This document shows, in pieces, positions 10,392 through 21,075 of a stretch of DNA of 64,000 nucleotides. Origin of the DNA: Typhlomys cinereus (taxonomy: Eukaryota; Chordata; Mammalia; Rodentia; Platacanthomyidae). The notes under the pieces were generated by a model. It searched no databases. It was not told the origin of the DNA and saw only the letters and a list, made by a program, of their open reading frames with translations. A program made the translations under genes and the position numbers. Location: NCBI GenBank assembly GCA_023101885.1, contig JALPQD010000116.1, forward strand, positions 2,621,501-2,685,500. The letters run 5' to 3'. The first letter of the stretch is position 1; each line of letters starts with the position of its first letter.

Positions 10392-10877
10392 GTAGTCCTT
10401 CCTTATCTGAAAATGTTTTTTCCATTTTCAGTTACCTATAGTCATCCAATGGCCAAAAATATTAAATGGAAAATTCCAAAAATCATAAATTTTAAATTTC
10501 TTTTTCTAAGTAGTATGGTGAAATCTCATATTGTTCTATTCTGTACCACTAAGAATGTGAACCTTCCCTTTGATCAGTATATCTACACTGTATATATACT
10601 GCCTTCCAGCTGGTCATTTAGTAATCATCTGAATTATCAGGTCCACTAAAGTATTATGGCAGCATTGGTACTTAGGTAGCTTTTATTTTACTTAGAATGT
10701 CTTTAAGAATAAATTTGTGTAGTGTTTTTTATAATTGCTGTATTTCATTATCATTTTTGCCAATTTATAAACTAGGAAAAAAGTACTGAATATAGAATTT
10801 AATATAATCCTTGTATGATTTCAGACATCCTTTTGGAGACTTAAAACATAATCATCCTAAATAAAAAGGGACTTGTA
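10392..10877 (+). mobile_element. Tigger-type DNA transposon relic (MITE)
   Basis: The run 'caatggccaaaaatattaaa', 'tggaaaattccaaaaatca' and later 'atatctacactgtatatata' follows the Tigger/MER2-like non-autonomous consensus in order. Ends are roughly inverted: 'agtagtccttccttat' at the left and 'aaataaaaagggacttgt' at the right. There is no transposase frame. It belongs to an ancient TcMar class. Confidence 0.78.
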
Positions 10878-10879
10878 TA

Positions 10880-11424
10880 TTCATTACTCAATTTTTATAA
10901 CTTTATTCTATAAATAAATTAGAACCCCAAAACAATTCCTTGTCACATTGATAATATTCAGTTGAATATTCTCACTTGACTATACAGGAAACGAGTGCAA
11001 GATGAAAGTGAAAAGACCATAACATAATTAGAAAGAAATAGAAATTTCTGTGGGAAATTATAGAAAAAGAAGATTTCACCCAGAAATGTTACTAAAGAAC
11101 TCCAGGCAGTTAGAATTAGTCTTTCATGGCATATAGAACCTATGACACAGCATTAATTGATGTGTTCCATGGTAGAACAAGATGAAAGAAAAAGAAGAGA
11201 ATATTGAAGAAAAAATTGAAGTGGAGGCATTTCTTCCTTTTTGGATTTCATGAAAGTAAAGCAATATAAGAAACAGAAAGTGGGGAAAAAAATTCTAAAG
11301 AAACCCTCCTCCACAAAAGAATAATAGCAAACCATATTTACATCATCTAACATAAATGAGGACTACAAGAATTGTGGGATGGGTTTAGAGAATAGACATC
11401 TATTTAGTACTCTTTCTTAAATTA
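10880..11424. other. Unassigned AT-rich sequence
   Basis: No gene or named repeat seen. Confidence 0.5.
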
Positions 11425-11620
11425 TTTATCTTTACTTATTTGAGGAGAGAGAGAAATACACTGTGTACACATGCTGACACTGAGCAATGGTGAAGGCCAG
11501 GGTACAACTTTCAGAAGTCAGTTCTATCTTTCCACTATGTAGGCTTCAGAATTTAGATTGCCAGATTTTGCAAGCAGGTGTCTTACCCACTGAACTATTT
11601 TGCTGGCTTTATCTAGTACT
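11425..11620 (-). repeat. B3-type SINE, antisense
   Basis: Ends 'tcttacccactgaactatttt', the complement of the tRNA-like A-box head. The preceding 'agtcagttctatctttccac' is the B3 body. Diverged. Confidence 0.65.
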
Positions 11621-12440
11621 TTTCAACAGAGGAAGTTCTGTAGAATTTGGGGAGTGCTGTAAGTTGAAAAATGATAATTTTTTATTATCCTTGGGAATGA
11701 TTTGTATATGGCAATAAAAAAATGCCTGAAGTTGCTTTTGGTCCATTATGGATTTAAATTTTTGGATGACATTGGAAATTAATATTTTGTAAGTTAATTT
11801 TTTAAGAGCATGACTAAACAAATAAGGATCGCTTAATAGGAAGCATACAAATCTAAATTTAGCTAAACCTAGTTTTTTAAAATGGTTTTGCAACAGATAG
11901 GAGGATAAATGACAGTAAAACAGATAGAAATTAAGATATGTAGGAACAAGGCACATATTGTTGGAAATTAAGTTGGCTGGTACTCAGATTATACTGTAAT
12001 TTAAGATAACCTCAATCCCCAAGGACATACACTTAAATCAAAATTGTGTGTGACAAAAGGTGAGCTAATAAATAAAGAAGAAAGAATTGTGGTTAGAAAA
12101 GGAAAGACTGAAAATTAATAGCTGAGTGACAAAAGCAAGCCCTTATAAGTAATTGTTTTACATATAAATGGGTTATATTCTATATCGAAAGGCAAAGATT
12201 GCCATGATGGGTTAAAAAATTATGTATCTATATACCAACTCCATGTACTTGCTTTAGATACAAAAGTATAAAAAAGTTGGATATAGTAAGGAAGGAAAAT
12301 GATTTTCCATGAAAATAGTAATCAGAAGAAAGAGTGATGTTAGTATTACAGACAGAATTTGTTGATTGTAAGAGCCAGAGAAAGTATATAATTGTAGCAG
12401 CTCTAAACCAATCAAGAATATATGATAAAGCTTCAAAGTG
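11621..12440. other. Unassigned AT-rich sequence
   Basis: No gene or named repeat seen. Reading frames here are short and lack recognisable domains. Confidence 0.5.
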
Positions 12441-12725
12441 TGTGAAGTGTGGCTGAGGAGAAGACTGCATAAGAAGCGCCCACAGGCAAGCATGATGACC
12501 TGAATTCTAACCTCAGAACACAAGTAAAAGGCTAGATGTGGCCACACATAGTTGGGTAGGGACCCGAGGATGGCTGGGGCTTGCTAACTGCTAGCCTATC
12601 TTCAGATTCAGTGAATCAGTCTGTCTTGAGGGAATAAGGCACAGTGACAAAGCAGGACACCCAATTTCCTTCTCATATGAGCACATATATCACATGTGCA
12701 CATGCATACACAAACATGCACAAAT
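12441..12725 (+). repeat. B4/RSINE-like composite SINE
   Basis: tRNA-like head ('aggcaagcatgatgacctga'), then a B1-like middle, then a tail rich in 'cacatgtgcacatgcataca'. Order and orientation match the rodent B4/RSINE1 group. Confidence 0.65.
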
Positions 12726-12727
12726 TA

Positions 12728-12860
12728 CTAGAGCCAGGGACGTAGCTGAGTAGTAAACTGCTTATGTACCATGTTGTGCTTATTTGTGTGCATAGGAGGG
12801 TTTCTGAAGAATGGTTACAACCCAAAAACAATACAAAGCCCTGCATTAAACCCAGGAAAA
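12728..12860 (+). repeat. ID-like SINE, interrupted
   Basis: 'acgtagctgagtagtaaactg' resembles the ID head and 'caaagccctgcattaaaccc' its second half. About 60 bp of unrelated sequence separates them. Confidence 0.4.
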
Positions 12861-13051
12861 TGATGTGACTAGACATCTCTTCAAAGGATATCGAAAATAT
12901 TCAATAAGCACATGAAAAGATAATTCTTTTGCCATTAGATAATTATAAATTGAGATGAGATATTGAAGCCTTTGTGTATTGCCTTTGTATTGTAAAATGT
13001 TAATCTCATCTCCCAAAAATGTATGTGTAATCTCTTTGAGATTAGCCTGTC

Positions 13052-13200
13052 TCCCCCTCCCTTCTTCCCTAATTCCTCTTTTCTTTCTCTTTTTCTTTTT
13101 TCTTTCATTCCCTCCTTTCTCTCTCTACTTTCTCTCTCTCTTTCTCTATTTTCTTTCTCTCTTTCACTCCCTCCTTTCTCTTTTTCTCGTTCTTTCAATT
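13052..13200. repeat. Polypyrimidine (CTTT/TTTC)n tract
   Basis: About 150 bp almost entirely C and T on the plus strand. It explains the long low-complexity frames seen on both strands. Confidence 0.9.
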
Positions 13201-13214
13201 TTGGTTGTTATCGT

Positions 13215-13375
13215 TATTTTTATTGAGACAGTCTTACTTAGCCCACCCAGACTTTACTCAGACTCAGACTTTACTCAGAACTCAGAGTTCACCCTGAACT
13301 CCTGGTTCTCATGCCTCAATCTCATGCCTCTCAAGTGCTGGAGTTTCAGCTGCGTGTCACCATGCCCAGCTTAGC
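13215..13375 (-). repeat. B1 (7SL-derived) SINE, antisense
   Basis: Reads 'ttttattgagacagtcttac' through 'ctcaagtgctggagtttcag' and 'gtgtcaccatgcccagctt', the reverse complement of B1. A short internal duplication of 'agactttactcag' is present. Confidence 0.85.
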
Positions 13376-13917
13376 TAATATTAATAGCTTACATCTAGCA
13401 TAGTACTGTGCACATAGTCAAATACTCTGTAGACATTTGCTTACTTTTAGTCATTGGTGATTTCTAAGGGAGCCCCTGAGTGTACCATAATTGATATTAG
13501 GACTGACAGTCACGCTGAGCAAAATTGCTATTCCACTTGAGAATTCCCATTAGTCAAAGGTGACCTTCCTATATATTCCAGCAGATGCAGACCTTTCAAA
13601 GTGATTTATATCTTCCTGACCTACATCACAGGTCTCCACTCTCCCTTGTTCTCCAAGCTGTTCTAATGCTAAAACTACTGAAATAAGTAATATAGATTAG
13701 GATGTCCCTTGCACTGCTACCAGTCCTATTCCTTGGGTTGTCACAGTTTGTGTTCATGTACAATCTCAAGTAGTGTTTCCTCTAAATTATTTTCTTTAAA
13801 TCAGAGGGCAGTTGGAAAACCAGCACATTATACATTCCATAACAATGACTTCTATCATTTTTGTATAAAAGTAATGATAAAATTAATTCTAAAGTTCCAA
13901 TACTGTAGTTAATTAAG
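13376..13917. other. Mostly unassigned; short L2/MIR-like end
   Basis: 13390-13445 ('ctagcatagtactgtgcacatag') looks like an L2/MIR 3' end. The rest is unassigned. Confidence 0.4.
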
Positions 13918-14095
13918 ATCCTTAACTTTGAAGTGAGAAAGTATAATTCTCAACTGTACTATTTACTCAGTTATTATATAATGATCTTTAGTTGTTAAAT
14001 GGGCATCATTGTAATCTTAAAGGGGCATTGCAGTAAGACAACTGAGGTGTAGCACTTAGTATAATACAATATGTCTAGTAATTCCTAAACGTTTC
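13918..14095 (+). repeat. MIR SINE
   Basis: Matches MIR in order: 'aactttgaagtgagaaag', 'ttaaatgggcatcattg', 'gtagcacttagtataatac'. Highly diverged, as expected of this pre-eutherian SINE. Confidence 0.72.
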
Positions 14096-14126
14096 TACCT
14101 TTGATTTTTTAAAAAATCCTAACTAG

Positions 14127-14430
14127 GGCTGGGGAGATGGCTCGGGGATTAAGACTCTGCCTCACAACCAGAAGATCTTGAGTTCAGATTCCAGGTCCCA
14201 CATTAAAACACCAGCAGAAACAGCAACAGCCTACTTTGGCCCTGGTGGGTGGAGCCTGGGAAATCCCAGAGCAAAGCAAGGAGGTAGAAGCAATCCGTGA
14301 TGATTCCTGCAGTCACCCTTGGTCCTCCACAGGGACACACAATGCCTTCTACTACACACACATACACACCCACACATATACACACAAATACATACATGCA
14401 TACATACATACATACATACATACATAAATT
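14127..14430 (+). repeat. B2-superfamily SINE with (CA)n/(TACA)n tail
   Basis: tRNA-like head 'gggctggggagatggctcgg' with an A box and a degenerate B box, followed by the lineage-specific body ('ggtggagcctgggaaatcc') and an expanded CA/TACA tail at about 14353-14425. Moderately diverged. Confidence 0.9.
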
Positions 14431-14491
14431 TTAAAAAATACTATCTCAACAGTTCTTTAAAATTTGGAACACTTACTCTTTAGTAAAGAGG

Positions 14492-14580
14492 ATCCAGGAC
14501 TGGAGGAGTAGTTCGGTGGGAGGGTGTTTGCCTAACTTACATGAGGCCCTGGGTTCAGTGCCCAGCAAGCTCTCTCACTG
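14492..14580 (+). repeat. ID-type SINE
   Basis: 'tggaggagtagttcggtggg' ... 'tgaggccctgggttcagtgc': ID head and B-box region. Confidence 0.65.
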
Positions 14581-15230
14581 GAAAATAAGAAGTTTCAAAG
14601 TAGAACCAGTCCCACATTGATTATTTCAGCTGTCAAGTGACATCATCAGGATCCAGATCATTACTGCTCTACGCTCCTGCCATAAACATATAGCCCAGTT
14701 TCATATCCTCCCTCACTAGATTACCTCTGCAGCTTATCTTCAAAACATTATCCAGCAAAAAGAAAACATTTCCTGTCTGTTTATTTTTAGGAGCATAGAA
14801 TTCTTTCCCAGAAACCTTTGAGTACACTCCTCTATTAATTTACACACTCAGTAACTTCCCTACCTCTTAATTATTGTTGATGAGGAAAACAGGTTTACCA
14901 TTATACAGGTATAGTCCTACATGTATCACAATTTGTTCCTCAGGTCATTGGTTGTGTCCTTTTTCAAATATGAGTGCGTAAACAAAATTGATGGTCATCT
15001 ACATCTAACAAAGGTAAAAGGGGTATCTTCTGCAGCTTTTATTCCATGAAATAAAATATTTGACATTCCTTTTAGTCTTTGAATGGAGGAGATTTAGGTA
15101 TCTTTTGACATTTCATTTACTTTTCATTGTTACATATCAGTTAAATCTTTACCATCAATTTGTTAAATGAGCTAATGCCAACTTCAGTTTTTCAATCTTT
15201 TAAGAAACTTTTTGGGGATTCCTAGGTCTT
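14581..15230. other. Unassigned sequence
   Basis: No gene or named repeat seen. Confidence 0.45.
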
Positions 15231-15239
15231 ACCAGTCCA

Positions 15240-15420
15240 AGGTTCCCACTGGGGCTTGAGCTTGCACAGGCCACAATAACCTGGATGCCTGGGGCCTGCC
15301 TGTATAACATTCCCACTGGGGCCTACACAAACCAGGATGCATAGTACCTCTTGCCCAAAGTTCCCACTGAGGCATGCCCTGGCATCTTGCAGCAGCTTTC
15401 CCAGCAACCCTCACCCCCAC
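15240..15420. repeat. Degenerate tandem repeat with ttcccactgggg units
   Basis: The phrase ttcccactgggg recurs at 15243, 15310 and (one change) 15361, each followed by GC-rich sequence. It is locally GC-rich. It could be an old satellite or the 5' part of a retroelement. Confidence 0.5.
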
Positions 15421-15635
15421 TCCCCAGTTAAAAGTCTAGTATACTACTAGACACCACAGAAGCCTGAGGCTTCTAATGGACATTATCCAACTGACAACGC
15501 TGAGAACATATTCATGCAGGACAGCTTTATCATTTAGCCATAAGATAAGTAATTCATCTTACTTTCCATTTCTTCTCAGGTGATGCTCACTCCTGCTTAA
15601 GACTTCCACACTGTATACCCATGTCTCATATATCC

Positions 15636-15985
15636 TGTCATAGTTAGGTACATGTATCAACTTAATGGTTGAGGGTTTGAGCTCTAAGCACATTTGTAAA
15701 AAAAATTAGTGGTTGAATTAAATCCAGAGCAAACTTTCAAGAGATTGTCTAGTTCATGGGAAAGGCGTCTAGTTGATGGGGAAGGCACAGTCCATAGTGG
15801 GTGAGTCTAGTCCCTGGACAGGTGAATAAGATTGAGGGAACTAGTTGAGAAAGTTGGCATTCTCTTGCATACTTGGCCAGATATGCTGGTCTGACATGAG
15901 AATTTTCCCTCTCTCAACTGTTAAGTGGGTTCCCTTAAGCAGTTTTGTCATCATTTTATCAACAATTTGCAGGCAAACTGCAACA
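15636..15985 (+). repeat. Solo MaLR LTR
   Basis: Starts tgtcatagttagg and ends ctgcaaca, clearly related to the LTRs at 4075 and 5769 but older, shorter and in the opposite orientation. No primer site follows, so it looks like a solo LTR. The flanking 5-mers (tatcc and caccc) no longer match well. Confidence 0.85.
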
Positions 15986-16329
15986 CACCCCAATCCCTGA
16001 CTCTCAATCCTTCACCCTCACAAACCCCTAATAAACCCTAAATGCTATGGTCTTACCTTCGACTCTAACCTCCCACTCCTAACTCCACTATTAAAATCAC
16101 ACTATCCTGTTCTCTTGTGAGCTGTTCTAGCATGTAAGCCAAACACCACTGACCAAGCTTAAACCTCCAAACCATAGCCCTTTAACCAGGGCTTGGCTTA
16201 AATACCCCAAGTGCACTGGAACTACTACACTAAAAAACAGCACCAAGCAACCCTAGGCTAACCCTTAAACAGCGCCATTCCAGCCAAATCCAGAAAGCAG
16301 TTCCAGCAGTATTCAAAGTCAGGAAATCC
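15986..16329. other. Unassigned C/A-rich stretch, possibly old L1 5' region
   Basis: C- and A-rich sequence just upstream of a diverged L1 ORF1. It may be that L1's 5'UTR, but no younger copy in the window covers this part for comparison. Confidence 0.35.
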
Positions 16330-16691
16330 CGTCTCTTCAAAATTCTGAGCCAGAAACTCCAAAAAGAACCAACAAAGAACAAGCATGAGATGCCTAAGTC
16401 ATATCATAAAAATGTAATATACAACAAAAATAAGGAAAACATGTCACCTATAAAAAAAAGAAAAAGAAAACAACTCCCTATTGAGAGAGCCTAACCAAAT
16501 TAGCTTCTTGGATACTAATCAGGAAAATGACAATCAAAATATTATATTCTAGAGGTAAATTACATGTTCAAGGAAATGTGAAAGGAATTCCAAAGAGAAA
16601 GAGAACTCCAAGAGGAGATGAGTAGACACATTCATGTATATGAGCAGGACAAAGATAAACAGCCCAAATGAGATGTAAAAAGCAATCAAAG

Positions 16692-17625
16692 TATGAACAG
16701 GAGGGATGGGGTTGGAGGGCCACACCAGAAACAAGGAGAGAAGTGACTATGTTACAGTAGAGAAAATAGGCCTCCATCAAGGACTGCAAGTAAGTAATGT
16801 GACACCTGGTTAAGTTCACAGACGTTCGTTCCTGATCATTTACAACTAAGGGGGTATGATTTCACCAGAAGGAGAGGGCATATAGTCTGGCAGATAAAAA
16901 GTAACCATTTTGCAAATGGGTGATTGACCCCTCCCTACTTTTATTACATCTACCCTTGAATGTGCTCTAATAATAAGACTCCAGTTTAACAGCTTTTTGT
17001 CTCTGGCCAGGGGGTGACATACAGTGCCCATCAGGATGGAGTGAAGGGCATTGCAGGAGCAGCAAAACTGCAAAAGAAAATCAACAAACCACAATCCAGA
17101 ACTTCAGAGATTCTATATCAACCACCTAGAATTAGGCCAGACTAATCTCTCTCCACCCTGAATCTCAGGGAAATTTGCGGAAGAGGGGGCGGTAAGAGTG
17201 TAAGAGCAAAAGGATGGGAGGAGCAATGATTTGCAAGATACTCCACAATAGTTCGGGCCAAAGCAATCATAATTGGACTTTGCATGCCCTGCACAATGTC
17301 CAACACACTATTGACCTCACAAAGTCTAGCATCTGCTAAAGGCACCAAGATCTTTGGAGGCAAGGGATTGGCAGCCACAGTAGTGTTCCTATGCTTAAGG
17401 GGAACACAGGAAAGGGTTCAGGGAATTAGCACTGGGTCCTTGTACGTCATCGGAGAGGAGGGCCCAGAGGAGAGACTCTGGGAATTGGGGCGGGAGGCAC
17501 TGGGAGATGGGGAGGGAGGGGTGAGAGGAGGGGGAGTAGGGGGCTCGGGGGAGGAGGAGGGAGGGAGGGAACCGGTGTACCTATTAAGTTTGTATGAGCA
17601 GAAATAATAATAAAAAATGTTTTAA
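16692..17625 (+). mobile_element. 5'-truncated L1 3'UTR
   Basis: A 934 bp L1 3'UTR with a G-rich end and an A-rich tail. It is inserted in the old ORF1 and flanked by a 15 bp duplication aaaaagcaatcaaag (16677-16691 and 17626-17640). It contains the full-length version of the 3'UTR, including the block missing from the 20908 copy. Confidence 0.96.
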
Positions 17626-17826
17626 AAAAAGCAATCAAAGAAACAAAAATAAGCATAAAAGAGGTTTAAAAAGTCTCAAGCAGAAATTAAACTGGAAATA
17701 GAATTCTAGTAACTACAATAGGATACTCAATACAGAGTATGACCATAAAACTGATGAAGCAGAAGACAATATCTGACCTGGAGGATAAGCTGACAAAACA
17801 CAATCATCTGTTAAAGAAGCTGGAAA

Positions 17827-17828
<2 letters not shown>

Positions 17829-17884
<56 letters not shown>

Positions 17885-17932
17885 TATATATATACACACA
17901 CATACACATACATACATACATATACATACACA
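17829..17932. repeat. (TA)n/(CA)n/(TACA)n microsatellite
   Basis: About 22 TA units followed by CA and CATA units. It sits within the old L1 ORF1, apparently expanded from the ORF1 sequence itself since no SINE is next to it. Confidence 0.93.
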
Positions 17933-18702
17933 TGAAAGGAATATTCAAGAACTATGGGACACCTTAAAGAAGCCAGACTTGAACATACATGGAATTCCAG
18001 AGCAGAAAACTCAAAAAAAACACCAGAAAGGATTTTTCACACCATCATAAATGAAAACTTTCCACACCTAAGGAAAGAGATCTCATCCAAGTACAAGAAG
18101 CATGTCACACACCGATCAGATATAACCAAAACAAAAATATGTCACAGCAAATAAAAGTCAAAACACTAAAGATACAGGCTAAAGAGAATGTTTTGAGGCC
18201 TCATGAAAGAAAAAACAAGTCAAAAAAAACAAATAAAAAATAAAAGTCACATTTAAAGGTAAACTTATTAGAATAACAGCTGATTTTTCAGTGGAAACAG
18301 TAAAGTCAGAAGAGCATGGAGAAATGTACTTCAAGTTATGAATGATACAAATGCCATTTCAGACTGCTCTATCCAACAAAACTCAGTCATGATTGAAGAT
18401 GAAAGAAAGATGTTTCCATGATAAAGAGAAATTGAAGGCCTACATGAATACCGAACCAGAAGATACTAGAAAAAATAGTCAAGACTGAAGAAAAGGATAA
18501 ACACACCTAAGATAAAAGGGAAAAATAATTCCAGCACAATTGCTAAGGAAAATAATAATAATACACATAGAACAACCAAAAAACTCAGAAAACTGGCAGG
18601 AATCAGCAAACATTTCTCAGTTGTAACCTTAAATATCAATGGACTTAGCACTTCAATCAAAAGGAATAGACTAAAATCATGGATTAACAATCACAACCTA
18701 TT

Positions 18703-18929
18703 GGGGCTGGAGAGATGGCTCAGAAGTTAAGATTCTGCCTTGCAAGTTAGGATCCCAAGCCCCTTGTAAAAATGCCAGGCAGAAAATGGCAGTGGCCTGC
18801 ACTTCTGACCCTGGCAAATTCCCAGAGTGAAGCAAAAAGGAAGTAAAAGCAATCAAGGATGATTCCTGAAGTCACCCTTGGTCCTTCACAGAAGCACACA
18901 CAAACAAAAAAAATAAATGAATTTTACAA
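18703..18929 (+). repeat. B2-superfamily SINE inside old L1
   Basis: Head 'ggggctggagagatggctca', body related to the copies at 14127 and 35579, and an A-rich tail. It splits the old L1 ORF2 start between 'aatcacaacctatt' and 'cattttgctgctttcaag'; the flanks resemble a decayed duplication. Confidence 0.88.
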
Positions 18930-19065
18930 ACATAACCCACCATTTTGCTGCTTTCAAGAAACACATCTCACCATAACAGATAGGCAGTATATCAGGGTGA
19001 AAGACTGGTCAAAGGTACTCCAAGCTAATGGAACAAGGAAACCAACAGGAGTAGAAAAAAAAGAC

Positions 19066-19390
19066 AATTTATTAGTTCCAGAAGTTTCCTGGTGGAACTT
19101 ATAGGGTCTCTCAGGTATAGAATCATGTCATCTGTAAACAGGGAAACTTTGACTTCTTCCTTTCCTATTTATATCCCTTTTATCTCCTCCTCTAGTCTTA
19201 GGACTCTAGCTAAGGCCTCAAGTACAATGTTAAACAGAAGTGATAAGAGTGGGCAGCTTTGTCTAGTTCCTGATTTCAGTAGGATGTCTTTGAATCTAAT
19301 TTGCTAAAATTTTACTGAGGATCTTTGCATCTGTGTTCATCAATGAGATTGGCCTATAGTTATCTTTTTTGTTGTTGTTGTTCAGTAGAG
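19066..19390 (-). mobile_element. Inverted L1 ORF2 (RT) segment
   Basis: This 325 bp reads antisense (complement of the FADD-to-KLLEL part of RT), while the flanks read sense. The segment also lacks about 330 bp internally (junction near 19300). The sense sequence resumes at 19391 at almost exactly the ORF2 position where the inverted part begins, the hallmark of a 5' inversion made during reverse transcription or of a local inversion with deletion. Confidence 0.8.
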
Positions 19391-20129
19391 TGGCACTTTA
19401 CAAAATTAATGTTTAAAACCAGTGGCTTTCCTATATACCAAGGAGAAAGAAGTGAGAAAGATCTAAGAGAAAGAATTCCATTTACCATGACTCCAAAAAA
19501 AAAAAAAACCTGCAATAAATCTAAACAAGGGTGCGAGAGACCTGTACAATGAAAACTTTAAAACCCTAGAGAAAGAAATTACAGAACACACAAAAGACAG
19601 AAAACCTCTTCTGTTCCTGGATCAGTAGAATTAGTATTGTAAAAATTACCATCTTACTAAAAGTAGTATACAGATTCAGTACAGCACCAATCAAAATTGC
19701 AAGATAATTCTTCACAGAAATTGGTAAAACAATCTCAGTTTACATATAGAAACACAAAAGGCCCAAGATATCCAGAGCAATCCTGAGTAATACAAACTCT
19801 GCTGAAAGTATCACCATACCAGACCTTAATCTATACTACAAATCCATAATAAGGACTGCATAGTACAGGCTCCAAAACAGACATAGATCAATGGATTAGA
19901 ATTGAAGACCCAAATATAAGCTCATACACCTACAGCCAACTGATTTTTGACCTAGGTACCCAGAAAAACTATTAGGAAAAGAGCATTTTCAATAAATGGT
20001 GCTGGCAAAATTGGATATCTACATGCAAAAGAATGAACTGGACCCTTACTTGTCACTCTGCACCACAATTAACTCCAAATGGCTAAAAGACATCAACGTT
20101 AGGCCAGAGACCATAAAAATCATAGAATG

Positions 20130-20416
20130 GGGCTGGAGAGATGGCTCAGGGGTTAAGTCTCTGCCTTGCAGGCGGAAGGTCCTGAGTTTGGATCTAGACC
20201 CCACGTATAGACACCAGGCGGAAGTGGGGTCGGCCTGCGTTTCTGGTCCTGGTAGGGCTGAGCCTGTGAATCCCCGGGCAGAGTAAACAAGGAGGTGGAG
20301 GCGTCCATGGTGGTTCCCAAATTCATCCGTGGTTCTACACACACACAGACACACACGCACATGCACATACATACACACACATACAATTGAATAAATAAAT
20401 AAATAAAATTTTTTTA
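20130..20416 (+). repeat. B2-superfamily SINE
   Basis: Well preserved: head 'gggctggagagatggctcag', body with 'gtggaggcgtccatggtgg', CA-rich tail and A-rich end. Flanked by a 15 bp duplication aaaaatcatagaatg (20115-20129 and 20417-20431). A good reference copy for this SINE. Confidence 0.96.
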
Positions 20417-20707
20417 AAAAATCATAGAATGAAGAATAGGGAATATAGTTGAGCTAATTAACTTTGGATAGCAATTTCTGAATAGGACCCCAAATGCACA
20501 GGAAATATGAGCAACACTAAACAAGTAGGATAATATGAAATTAAAAAGCTTTTGTTTGGCAAAAGATATTGTTAGTCTTGCAAAAAGGCAACCACAGAAT
20601 GGAAGAAAAGCTTCACTTACCACATAGCTGATAGAGGACTAATATCCAGAGAACTCAAAAAATTAGATATCAAGGAAGTAAACAATATAATTTAAAAAAT
20701 GGGCCTT

Positions 20708-20877
20708 CTGAACCCCCACAGGAGTAGACAAGCTAGAGTAAACCCTAGAGTCCATAGAAGCAGACAGGCAGGAGGGTAGAAGGGAGTGGGATGGATTGAT
20801 GAAGTGAAAGGAGAAGAATGGGGGAGGGGGATGGAAGGAAACAGGAGTAAGTACTCAGTATGCTTGTAAAATTTTTT
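20708..20877 (+). mobile_element. 170 bp L1 3'-end stub
   Basis: A very short G/A-rich piece, 'gggggagggggatggaagg', ending in an A/T-rich tail. Flanked by a 13 bp duplication aaaaatgggcctt (20695-20707 and 20878-20890). It is an L1 insertion truncated to the last part of the 3'UTR; its subfamily differs from the young copies. Confidence 0.85.
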
Positions 20878-20907
20878 AAAAATGGGCCTTAGAACTTAAA
20901 AGAAATG

Positions 20908-21075
20908 GCTCCCTTCCCCCAATCCGCCGCCATGGACGCACGCGTGGTCCAGCCGGGCCTCACCGTGACCTAGGTAAGCTCCGTCCCTGCCCACCCCCAG
21001 AATCCCAGATCAAATAATTCAGTTTAGTGAAAAACGCACAGAAATTGAAAGAAGGTCTTAAGAGTTAAAACGACA
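20908..21075 (+). promoter_or_regulatory. Short, GC-rich L1 5' leader with upstream ORF
   Basis: The first about 95 bp are GC-rich and CpG-containing, unlike the A-rich rest. They contain a strong Kozak start (gccgccATGG, ATG at about 20931) opening a 13-codon frame MDARVVQPGLTVT that ends at TAG, directly followed by GTAAGC, a good splice-donor sequence. The A-rich sequence from about 21000 leads into ORF1. Known rodent L1 5'UTRs are usually longer. It could be a truncated promoter or a captured host exon. Confidence 0.6.

Larger units (their letters stand above)
16450..18620 (+). pseudogene. Degenerate L1 ORF1 (RNA-binding protein)
   Basis: Relic of the L1 ORF1 nucleic-acid chaperone. The C-terminal half is recognisable: 'tggggacacc'-like text translating near KPDLNIHGIPEQKTQKK (about 17966-18020) aligns with KPNMRIHGIPEQESQN of the younger copy. 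The coiled-coil part is at about 17740-17820. It is interrupted by the L1 3' end at 16692-17625 and by a TA/CA microsatellite at 17829-17932, and has many stops. Not functional. Confidence 0.75.
19391..20890 (+). pseudogene. Old L1 ORF2 C-terminal half
   Basis: A diverged sense ORF2 with many stops and frameshifts. The text can be aligned with the younger copy from [15 protein letters not shown] onward to the region before the zinc knuckle; a short open patch at 19996-20128 includes WLKDINVRPETIKII. Interrupted by a SINE at 20130-20416 and an L1 stub at 20708-20877. It continues after the large L1 at 26688. Confidence 0.85.

Noticed and set aside
12979..13374. 131-codon frame rich in Ser, Leu and Phe
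   Set aside because: It is the translation of a polypyrimidine tract and an antisense B1.
14203..14427. Frames reading repeated YVCMYVCM or IHTYIHT
   Set aside because: They are translations of the CA/TACA tail of a SINE.
15243..15372. CRISPR-like regularly spaced repeat
   Set aside because: Only three imperfect units, uneven spacing, in a mammalian genome.
18400..18480. Possible independent gene after ORF1 relic
   Set aside because: It aligns with the C-terminal end of L1 ORF1 in the younger copy.
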